From the NCBI RefSeq assembly GCF_050947335.1, contig NW_027473329.1, forward strand, positions 2,232,001 to 2,296,000: a stretch of DNA of 64,000 bases, in the 5' to 3' direction. Each line of letters begins with the position of its first letter. Positions within the stretch are counted from its first letter, which is position 1. Under the pieces are notes generated by a model. That model made no database searches. It was not told the origin of the DNA and was given only the letters and a program-made list of their open reading frames with translations. This document shows positions 55,034-61,522 of the stretch, one piece after another. This DNA comes from Megachile rotundata. Lineage: Eukaryota; Arthropoda; Insecta; Hymenoptera; Megachilidae. The translations under genes were made by a program, and so were the position numbers.

Positions 55034-55052
55034 TGTTCCAACGGTTGGAACA
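55034..55052. repeat. Terminal inverted repeat forming the outer end of U3 (3' LTR)
   Basis: tgttccaac-g-gttggaaca: two perfect 9-bp arms around one base, ending exactly at the LTR's terminal CA. The same 19 bp close the other LTR at 61499-61517. In this 3' LTR the palindrome lies at the junction with the purine tract. A role as an integrase or dimer-protein binding site is inferred from position only. Confidence 0.85.
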
Positions 55053-55064
55053 TGCTCCCCCCCG
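55053..55064 (-). promoter_or_regulatory. Polypurine tract next to the 3' LTR
   Basis: On the element strand the internal region ends cgggggggagca directly before the LTR's TG. The G7 run is at 55057-55063. This is the expected primer for plus-strand DNA synthesis. It is short and followed by a non-purine C before the LTR, so the exact RNase H cut is uncertain. Confidence 0.75.
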
Positions 55065-55098
55065 TTGATGAACCGTGTTCATCAAGATATCGCTCGAT
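55053..55098 (-). other. 3' untranslated segment of the element
   Basis: 46 bp between the pol stop and the 3' LTR, holding only the purine tract. This leaves no room for an env gene, so the element is a plain retrotransposon and not an errantivirus-like one. Confidence 0.85.
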
Positions 55099-58000
55099 CT
55101 AGGGGTTCGATGTCATCTGGTCCCGCGATGATGGGATGTCCTCTTCTTCGATCGGAAGAGGTACCAAGTGTTTGACGTTTCGTTTGTAACGTCCATGGCT
55201 CGTCCGCACGGTGACCGCTCGGATGATTCCGTCAGCTCCAGGATGTGTGGCTTCTACTCTCCCTAGCTGCCAGGCTAGAGGAGGAAGATGATCCTCTTTT
55301 AATACCACGATGGTCCCCTCGCGAATGTTGTGCCCTCCTGATGTCCACTTATTTCGCACGTTCAAGTGGTTGATGTATTCTTTATGCCACCTGGTCCAGA
55401 AGTGTTGTTTGACCTTCTGGATATGCTGCCAGGTGGACAATCGATTGGCTGGTGTTTCGCTGAAATCAGTCTCAATAGCACCCGTTAAGTGATCACCGAT
55501 CAGGAAATGACCAGGGGTAAGAGCTGATGGATCATTGGGATCTGCGGAGAGAGGAGTAAGGGGTCTGGAATTTAGAATCGCTTCGATCTCGATGACGAAA
55601 GTGTTAAACTGCTCTAATGTAAACAACTCGTCACCCACCACTCGTCTGACGTGGTGCTTGAAGGACTTCACCGCAGCTTCCCATAAGCCGCCGAAATGCG
55701 GTGATAAAGCCGGAATGAAATGCCACGAAATCGATTTGTCCGTCACGAATTTACGTAGCTGCTCGTCCTTCGACAATGATCGATACAATGCCTTCAATTC
55801 ATTGTCTGCTCCGACAAAATTCGTCGCGTTATCGGAGTAAATATTACGACAGAGTCCGCGCCGCGCAATAAAACGTTTTAAAGCCGCAATGAATGCTTCC
55901 GTAGTGAGATCGCCGACTACTTCGAGGTGCACTGCCTTCGTTGCGAAGCAGGTAAAAACGGCAACATACACCTTCACTCGGGCCCGATTTCGGTAGCGCC
56001 GCTCCTTTACGTAAAAAGGTCCGCAATAGTCTACGCCGCAGGTACTGAACGGTCGACCTGCCGTGACACGCGCCGCAGGTAGGTTACCCATAACATAATT
56101 AGTAGTTGGCGGATTAACGCGAAAGCACTTGACGCACCGTCGAATGACCTTACGCGTTGTATTCTTCCCGTCAATGGGCCAATACACCTGTCGTACGTAG
56201 TGCAATGTTGATGTTATGCCGGCGTGATGATTACGAATATGGGCGTCTCGAATAATCAGCTCGGTGACGTGATTTCCCTTTGGCAGCAAGATCGGGTGTT
56301 TTTGCTCGAACGGGATATCAGAGTATTGTAGGCGACCTCCGACACGCAATAGTCCCCGATCGTCGATGAAGGGGTTAAGAGATCTCAGTTTGCTCTTCGA
56401 ATGAAGCCTTCCGGTTTTGAGATCCTTCATATCCTGATGAAATGCTGTGGATTGCAGCAGCTGTACGACGCGTAGCCTAGCCTCCTCCATTTCTTGAACG
56501 GTCAGCGGTCCAACGTTTCGTCGACGAAAACGTAAACAGTACGCGACGATTCGCGTAAGTTTCGCGAAACACGAATAACGCGTAAATATTTCATCGCTCT
56601 GAACGATTGAGCTTGCCATGCACGTAACCTTTTTTAATTCAGGTACGTCGCTTAGTACATTAACTTTTGATTCTGGCCATCTCGCTTGATCGGACGCGAG
56701 CCATCCCGGACCATGTAACCAAAGTGTGTTGTTTTGGAATTGTGCAGGCATGATTCCTCGTGAAATCAAATCGGCCGGATTGTGTTCCGATTTGATGTGC
56801 CGCCACATTTTTGCATCGGTTTTTTCTTGAATATCGGCTACGCGGTTAGCCACGAACGTTTTTAACGCGCAAGCTTCTTTGTTAATCCAATTAAGAACTA
56901 TAGAAGAATCCGTCCATAGAAATACCTCCTCGATATTGCTTAATATTGCCTTTCGAACGGTGGCATATAGAGTCGCGAGAAGTGTGGCGCTACATAATTC
57001 TAGCCGTGCGAGCGTAACAGATTTTAAAGGCGCAACGCGTGATTTCGCGCAAAGCAAATGAGTTTCGACATGACCCACATTGCTTATCGTACGTGCGTAT
57101 AAACAGGCACCATAGGCTCGTTCGCTGGCGTCACAAAACCCATGGAGTTCGATACGATAGTAATTCCTGGACAACACGTGACGGTCGAATTGAAGGTTGT
57201 TCAGGGCCTGTAACTGCGATGCGTATGTAGTCCACTCGGTGTGGAGACTAGCGGGCAACGATTCGTCCCAATCAACTTTGAGTTGCCACAGTCGTTGCAT
57301 TAAAATTTTGGCGAGGATGGTAACAGGGCCAACAAGTCCTAAAGGATCGAAGATCTTCGCGATTGTCGACAAGATGGTCCGCTTGGTGATCTTCTGGTTG
57401 AATGATACTTCGACTGAATATCGGATAGTGTCGTTTCTTGCATCCCATGATAACCCTAAAGTCTTCATTACAGCTGAGTCACCTAAAATCTTCGGGTGAA
57501 GCTGCTCCTCGGTCAATCCTTTCAGAAGCGCAGGTTCGTTTGAGGCCCATTGCCGAATGTTTAGACCTCCCCTTTTGAGCAGTTCGCTGATCTTGATTTG
57601 TATGTTTTTGGCCTCTTCTATCGTATTCGCACCTGACAGAAGGTCATCAACATACAAGTCGCGCTTCAAGATGACTGATGCTTCCGGAAAATATGTTCGT
57701 TCGTCGTCCGCGAGTTGATGGACTCCTCGAATCGCCAGGAAAGGAGCAGACGAAAGCCCGAACGTGACGACGTTAATTTCGAATGTCTTAACGAGTCCGC
57801 TTCTATCCCGCCATAAAATCCGTTGATAAGCGCGATCCTCTGGTCGAACGAGGAATTGGCGATACATCTTTTCGATATCTCCGGTGATTACGTACGTATA
57901 TGTTCTAAATCTTAATAATAACGTAAACAGGTCATCCTGTATAGTAGGACCGATCATTAACGCGTCGTTCAATGATACGCCGCTACTGGATTTGGCCGAT

Positions 58001-59001
58001 CCGTCAAATACAACGCGAACCTTCGTCGTCGCACTAGAAGGTTTTATGACCGCGTGGTGAGGCAGGTAGAAACCTTCGGTATCGCACGGTTTTACCTCGC
58101 TCATGTGGCCTAATCGGAGATATTCTTCGATCACGTTCGAATACTCGCGTTTTAAATTTAAATCCCGTTTAAATCGGCGCTCGAGAGAAATGAAACGGTT
58201 CATGGCGCGCGACCGAGATTCGCCAATCTGTTGTTTCTTCTCGTTGAAAGGAAGAGCTACGATGTATCGTCCGGTGATGTCACGTGTTACATGGTTCACG
58301 AAATGTTGTTCGCAATCTTGCTCTTCGGCCGAAAAATGTCGCGTTCGAGGTCCTTCTTCTAACTCCCAGAATCGTTGCAGATCAAAATTCGGGGTGATAA
58401 GATGCGTCTGATGTTTGCTGCGCGTTGCCTTTGTCATCACACTCCCCCCGATAACCCATCCAAACTGCGTCTTCTGGAGTACAAGATCGAGTCCTTTCAG
58501 CGGAGAGAGGCTGTGCTGTCCGATGCTTAATGATGACAACGCAGGGCCGGTGCCGATCAACATATCCACGTTCGCCGGTCGATGAAACGATGGATCTGCG
58601 AGTTTGATATTCGCCGGAATCGTAATCTTCGAGCGATCAATGTACTCATCCGGCGTCGGTCCCGATATTCGCGGAATTATAAAGAACGTTAAATCCCGTT
58701 TGAAGTTCGAAAGTCGCGATTTTATGGTAGTTGAAACCAATTGATTCGCGACGGTGTTCAATTGGTTCAACGCTTCGATCGTCGTGGAAATCTTCTTAAT
58801 CGGAAGCCGTAATTTCGTCGCCAAGTCGTTTGTGATAAAATTCGCGCTCGAACACGTGTCGATCAGGGTCCTACATTCTACTGGTTTTTTATCGCGATCT
58901 AGCACTTGAACGATCGCGGTAGCCAATAGTTCGGTTGTAGGCCGGTTGACGACGACGCTCGGAGAATTTCGCGGTTCGATTGGTTTGCGCGCGAACCCTA
59001 G
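55099..59001 (-). CDS. pol: Pol polyprotein: protease, RT, RNase H, integrase
   Basis: Open in the gag frame from the codon after the gag UGA to a TAG at 55099-55101, about 1,300 codons. Numbering from the TTG codon at 58926: residues 1-170 are the DUF1758-type aspartic protease (D23-T-C; the usual glycine after D-S/T is cysteine). RT spans about 245-460, with VRVVFDGSAKS, D350 in TGDIEKMYRQ, and YVDD at 425-428. RNase H spans about 590-725, with D599, E643, D673 and D719 as likely metal ligands and HNPADLISRG. The integrase zinc region has H896, H900/H901, C931 and C934; its core has D966 (GVDYCGP), D1032 (SDNATNF) and E1083 (GGLWEAAVK). A DUF5641-like tail covers about 1163-1258. The first methionine is residue 122, after the protease active site, so independent initiation is unlikely and fusion to Gag is expected. 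No frameshift or internal stop was found. Confidence 0.95.
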   Translation of the reverse strand, partial: LGFARKPIEPRNSPSVVVNRPTTELLATAIVQVLDRDKKPVECRTLIDTCSSANFITNDLATKLRLPIKKISTTIEALNQLNTVANQLVSTTIKSRLSNFKRDLTFFIIPRISGPTPDEYIDRSKITIPANIKLADPSFHRPANVDMLIGTGPALSSLSIGQHSLSPLKGLDLVLQKTQFGWVIGGSVMTKATRSKHQTHLITPNFDLQRFWELEEGPRTRHFSAEEQDCEQHFVNHVTRDITGRYIVALPFNEKKQQIGESRSRAMNRFISLERRFKRDLNLKREYSNVIEEYLRLGHMSEVKPCDTEGFYLPHHAVIKPSSATTKVRVVFDGSAKSSSGVSLNDALMIGPTIQDDLFTLLLRFRTYTYVITGDIEKMYRQFLVRPEDRAYQRILWRDRSGLVKTFEINVVTFGLSSAPFLAIRGVHQLADDERTYFPEASVILKRDLYVDDLLSGANTIEEAKNIQIKISELLKRGGLNIRQWASNEPALLKGLTEEQLHPKILGDSAVMKTLGLSWDARNDTIRYSVEVSFNQKITKRTILSTIAKIFDPLGLVGPVTILAKILMQRLWQLKVDWDESLPASLHTEWTTYASQLQALNNLQFDRHVLSRNYYRIELHGFCDASERAYGACLYARTISNVGHVETHLLCAKSRVAPLKSVTLARLELCSATLLATLYATVRKAILSNIEEVFLWTDSSIVLNWINKEACALKTFVANRVADIQEKTDAKMWRHIKSEHNPADLISRGIMPAQFQNNTLWLHGPGWLASDQARWPESKVNVLSDVPELKKVTCMASSIVQSDEIFTRYSCFAKLTRIVAYCLRFRRRNVGPLTVQEMEEARLRVVQLLQSTAFHQDMKDLKTGRLHSKSKLRSLNPFIDDRGLLRVGGRLQYSDIPFEQKHPILLPKGNHVTELIIRDAHIRNHHAGITSTLHYVRQVYWPIDGKNTTRKVIRRCVKCFRVNPPTTNYVMGNLPAARVTAGRPFSTCGVDYCGPFYVKERRYRNRARVKVYVAVFTCFATKAVHLEVVGDLTTEAFIAALKRFIARRGLCRNIYSDNATNFVGADNELKALYRSLSKDEQLRKFVTDKSISWHFIPALSPHFGGLWEAAVKSFKHHVRRVVGDELFTLEQFNTFVIEIEAILNSRPLTPLSADPNDPSALTPGHFLIGDHLTGAIETDFSETPANRLSTWQHIQKVKQHFWTRWHKEYINHLNVRNKWTSGGHNIREGTIVVLKEDHLPPLAWQLGRVEATHPGADGIIRAVTVRTSHGRYKRNVKHLVPLPIEEEDIPSSRDQMTSNP

Positions 59002-59004
59002 TCA
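58998..59004 (-). promoter_or_regulatory. Gag stop in UGA-CUAG readthrough context
   Basis: The single stop separating gag from pol reads TGA CTA G on the element strand, and both reading frames are identical. UGA followed by CUAG is the established high-readthrough context in animals, where it gives C-terminally extended proteins. That fits production of Gag-Pol by translational readthrough. The alternative is a CGA-to-TGA transition in an originally continuous ORF; a CpG transition is a common mutation. Confidence 0.6.
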
Positions 59005-60411
59005 AGATTCCTGTTCGTCCGGTGAATCCTTATGTAATTTCGTGTTATGTCGTTGGTTACATACACGGCATCTTCCGCTTTTACAGTCTTCCGCCTGATG
59101 GCCAGGTTGCAGGCAATTTAAACACAAATGTGCCCTTCGAACTGTGTCAATGCGTCGCGACACAGGCAATTTGAAGAATTGCGGGCATTGAAAAATTGCG
59201 TGCCCTTCGTCGCAAATTTGGCATTTACATGTTGAACGAGTTTGTGACGCTTGCGACGGCGGGGTAACTCGGCGTTGAGTACGCGGAGACGACGGCGGCG
59301 TAGGAGTTTTTCGTGGCGTACTCGTTACATATGTTTGTCGCCTCGAATGTTGCAGCGGTGATGACGACGGATGTGCGCGGTTGAATTGGGAGCGCGTGAT
59401 GATCGTTCGCGCGTTGGAAGGCGTCTGATGGTATATCGGTGATGGTCGCGGTTTGCTCGGTGCGCAATCAAAATCTTTTGATTGATGCGACGCATTCAGC
59501 AGATACTTAAAGATATCATCGATCTTGGGTACTTCGGTATCGGTAAGCGTTCGTTCCCAAGCTCGTCGCGTGTCCGTGGTCATCCTCGAAATCGCTACGC
59601 TTGCTGCAAAATCATTCGCGATGTCCTCCCACGTCCTACCGAGCGCTTGCAGTGACCGAATCTGCAATTGCATATGATTCGCGAGGTCGCGGAGTGACTC
59701 GGACGAATCATCGGCCATGTGCGGGGTTTCTCGTAAGAGAGTCGCGTGACGGAAAACTAAAGCACGTTTATTGTCATATACTTCGTTTAAGTGTTTCCAA
59801 GCGGCTTCGTAAGTCTCTTCTGAGATCGTAAATGCTGCGATAACATTTTCGGCTTTCCCAGATAACGATAGTCGTAAGTAATGAAATTTTTTTATACCGC
59901 TTAGTCCGGATTGTTTGTGAATTAGATTATCGAACGAATCTTTAAAAGTAACCCATTTTTCGAGAGTCCCGTCGAATTTTGGTAAGTCAATCTTCGGTAA
60001 GTTGACCGAGAGAGAATCCGAAGAGGGAGAAAACGGCGTTGGCGAATTACACGCGCTCGCAGGTGAATCCGCGGAATTCGATGTTGACGCGACTGTTGTC
60101 AACTGTTCATACAGCACTACCGCTTTGCAAAGTATATCGTCATAGATGTTCGTCGTTGCGTCTCGCTCGGCTTCGGCTTCTTCGAAATTTTCCAATCGCG
60201 CTAATTCGTCTTGGCCCCGATTAAAAGTTTCGAATTGATTCCGTATACGCTGCGTACGTTCGCGTAATTTAGTTCGTTCAAGTACGGAATCTTTGTATTT
60301 ATCCAACCACGTTCCGAATGTTGTTATTTGTGATTTAAACGTTCGACGCATTTGTTTAATATCGCGAATCCGTGTCGCGGCTCCGTCGGAAACATTTGAA
60401 GCAGTTGCCAT
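59002..60411 (-). CDS. gag: Gag polyprotein of BEL/Pao element (469 aa)
   Basis: Structural protein that assembles the cytoplasmic particle and binds the element's RNA. It begins at an ATG (MATASNVSDG) that is the first after the leader. Residues 15-100 are charged and helix-like; 108-135 are a Ser/Pro-rich linker. Residues about 137-290, opening with LPKIDLPKFDGTLEKWVTFK, match the DUF1759 region typical of BEL/Pao Gag. Residues 318-394 are basic and Pro/Ser-rich. Three zinc knuckles end the protein: C397-x2-C400-x3-H404-x4-C409, the classical C430-x2-C433-x4-H438-x4-C443, and C448-x2-C451-x3-H455-x4-H460, the nucleocapsid-like RNA-binding part. The frame is fully open and ends at TGA (59002-59004), followed by CTAG, in the same frame as pol. 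Family assignment is firm; processing sites cannot be read. Confidence 0.95.
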   Translation of the reverse strand: MATASNVSDGAATRIRDIKQMRRTFKSQITTFGTWLDKYKDSVLERTKLRERTQRIRNQFETFNRGQDELARLENFEEAEAERDATTNIYDDILCKAVVLYEQLTTVASTSNSADSPASACNSPTPFSPSSDSLSVNLPKIDLPKFDGTLEKWVTFKDSFDNLIHKQSGLSGIKKFHYLRLSLSGKAENVIAAFTISEETYEAAWKHLNEVYDNKRALVFRHATLLRETPHMADDSSESLRDLANHMQLQIRSLQALGRTWEDIANDFAASVAISRMTTDTRRAWERTLTDTEVPKIDDIFKYLLNASHQSKDFDCAPSKPRPSPIYHQTPSNARTIITRSQFNRAHPSSSPLQHSRRQTYVTSTPRKTPTPPSSPRTQRRVTPPSQASQTRSTCKCQICDEGHAIFQCPQFFKLPVSRRIDTVRRAHLCLNCLQPGHQAEDCKSGRCRVCNQRHNTKLHKDSPDEQES

Positions 60412-60706
60412 GTTGATCGATAGCGTTCAAGGAAAGGAAAAATCGATGCGGAATTGATCGGTGATTATCTTAACGAGCCTACCTTTGACTGGATGCTGCT
60501 GATCGTCTCTGGATCGTCCGGGCTCCTTGTCGAAATCAGCACCAGGTGTGGTCGATGGCTGCGTTCCGGAGTAGTAACTCTCGAGTATATCTCTTCTTCT
60601 AGTGTCTTCTCCTTCGTTTGGATGTAGACCGGATCCCACTATATTGGCACTTTTTCGATCACTCGTGTCGCGGATCACTAAATGCACTTATGTCTATAGG
60701 TCGAGG
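60412..60706 (-). other. 5' leader between primer site and gag
   Basis: About 295 nt of untranslated leader, where the packaging and dimerisation signals of the element would lie. A non-ATG open stretch (60687 down to a TGA at 60427-60429) is in the same frame as gag but has no ATG and stops 5 codons before the gag start, so I do not call it a gene. Confidence 0.7.
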
Positions 60707-60724
60707 ATCCGGCTCGAAGGACCA
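60707..60724 (-). promoter_or_regulatory. Primer-binding site, tRNA-Tyr type
   Basis: On the plus strand atccggctcgaaggacca equals the 3' end of animal tRNA-Tyr (T-stem 3' side, acceptor stem, discriminator A, CCA) over 18 nt, as recalled from the family. On the element strand it therefore reads TGGTCCTTCGAG..., complementary to that tRNA. It lies 5 nt (ttttt) inside the 5' LTR, the usual place for minus-strand DNA priming. Confidence 0.88.
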
Positions 60725-60944
60725 AAAAATGTAACCGCTCGTACGAAGTTACTCGCGTCGCGAACTGATCGCACGGATTTTTTAACTCCGTGTCACGAGG
60801 TCGTAAATCTCGTGGCTTGTTTGGTTACGATCCTTCGCGACGCGCTGCTCTGCGGAATTAACTTTCGAGCAGTGATTGAAAGTGAGTCCGAACGATTGAC
60901 TCCGGAAAATGTTTAAGTCCGTAACGTTGACTTATCGAAAAATT

Positions 60945-61002
60945 GTGTTCTCTTTGAATGCGCGAGATGTTCTGTGTTCTCTTTGAATGCGCGAGATGTT
61001 CT
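60945..61002. repeat. 29-bp direct tandem repeat in the 5' LTR
   Basis: Two identical copies, 60945-60973 and 60974-61002, the counterpart of 54480-54537. Confidence 0.88.
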
Positions 61003-61100
61003 GTCCGAATGATAAAAAGGTTCTGTCGTACGATGTGTTCAGTCTTCAGCTCTCGATCGCGCGAGCTAAGGAGCCCTGGCGAAAGTTTTGGAAACACGCT

Positions 61101-61134
61101 GATTGGTCATCATTCGATTTTTGATTTTCCAATC
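61101..61134 (-). promoter_or_regulatory. Paired inverted CCAAT-type boxes in the 5' LTR
   Basis: gattgg (61101-61106) and ccaatc (61129-61134) face each other across 22 bp, and the symmetry extends outward (acgctgattgg against ccaatcaacgt, 10 of 11). The matching pair in the other LTR is 54636-54641 and 54664-54669. CCAAT boxes bind NF-Y-type factors in animals; use as promoter elements here is inference, and the arms could also form an RNA hairpin. Confidence 0.4.
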
Positions 61135-61498
61135 AACGTGTCCCTTGACTTTCTCCCACCCTTCCGTTACGCCCTTAGCGCGTTTCTTTAGGAGGGTGGG
61201 ACGGTACCAGAGCGTACGTGAGAAATCTGCAAGTCCGGCAACGCCGGGGTTTTTCCTCTGGGTCTCAGGCCCGATGGCCGTAAAGTACCGTAACGAATGT
61301 ACCGTCGAAATGACCCTTCAGAATTACCGAATTTATGACAGGAATTGGCTATCGAGGACGAAACGAAACTAAAAATTTAACGCTATTGTACGAAAAAAGG
61401 TAAATGAGTATTGCAGGAAGTAAGGAAAAAGTCTTTCTCAAAAATAGCCTTTGTCGCGGACCTATCATAAACTCTCCAAGCAGAATTCTCACGTACCG

Positions 61499-61517
61499 TG
61501 TTCCAACGGTTGGAACA
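61499..61517. repeat. Terminal inverted repeat forming the outer end of U3 (5' LTR)
   Basis: Identical 19-bp near-palindrome at the far edge of the 5' LTR, next to the target-site duplication. In this copy it is the true end of the integrated DNA. Confidence 0.85.
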
Positions 61518-61522
61518 ACCAC
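61518..61522. repeat. Target-site duplication, right copy (accac)
   Basis: Partner of 54260-54264. The sequence continues as aatgaacaattttgctcg, the standard start of the next monomer. Confidence 0.95.

Larger units (their letters stand above)
54265..55052 (-). repeat. 3' LTR of the BEL/Pao element
   Basis: 788 bp, the downstream LTR because the element reads on the minus strand. It differs from the 5' LTR at three positions only: 54485 (g against c), 54580 (c against t) and 54582 (t against c), or 99.6% identity by direct reading. It contains a 29-bp direct tandem repeat, two CCAAT-type boxes facing each other, and a hairpin at 54689-54697/54728-54736 (tcccaccct with agggtggga). No canonical AATAAA was found on the transcribed strand and no convincing TATA box. 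Small open frames in the LTR are not supported as genes. Confidence 0.96.
54265..61517 (-). mobile_element. Complete BEL/Pao LTR retrotransposon
   Basis: A 7,253-bp element: two 788-bp LTRs with TG...CA ends, tRNA-Tyr-type primer-binding site, gag, pol in the order protease-RT-RNase H-integrase, and a purine tract at the 3' LTR. The domain order, the DUF1759/DUF1758-type regions, the YVDD box of RT and the integrase signature PHFGGLWEAAVK are those of the BEL/Pao superfamily (Belpaoviridae). There is no env-like ORF: only 46 bp lie between the pol stop and the LTR. A perfect 5-bp target-site duplication flanks it inside one satellite monomer. Apart from the single UGA between gag and pol, both coding regions are open, so this copy could be active or only recently inactivated. 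It transcribes leftward, against the window numbering. Confidence 0.96.
60730..61517 (-). repeat. 5' LTR of the BEL/Pao element
   Basis: 788 bp, the upstream LTR, expected to hold the promoter that drives the gag-pol transcript leftward. Same landmarks as the 3' LTR: tandem repeat at 60945-61002, CCAAT-type boxes at 61101-61106 and 61129-61134, and terminal near-palindrome at 61499-61517. The transcription start cannot be placed from sequence alone. Confidence 0.96.

Noticed and set aside
55053..55098. Possible env gene downstream of pol
   Set aside because: Only 46 bp separate the pol stop from the LTR.
55310..58411. Plus-strand open frames of 60-102 codons opposite pol
   Set aside because: Shadows of the minus-strand coding region; no recognisable domain and no conserved start context.
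58924..58926. TTG as an independent start codon for pol
   Set aside because: Non-ATG starts of this kind are not expected in an animal mRNA, the open frame extends back to the gag stop, and the protease region begins at once; fusion to Gag is more likely.
59225..60224. Open frames of 61-80 codons overlapping gag on both strands
   Set aside because: Shadows of gag; gag itself has clear zinc knuckles and a DUF1759-like region.
60427..60687. 86-codon open stretch upstream of gag, in the gag frame
   Set aside because: It has no ATG (begins at GTG after a TAA), stops before gag, and lies in the leader next to the primer site.
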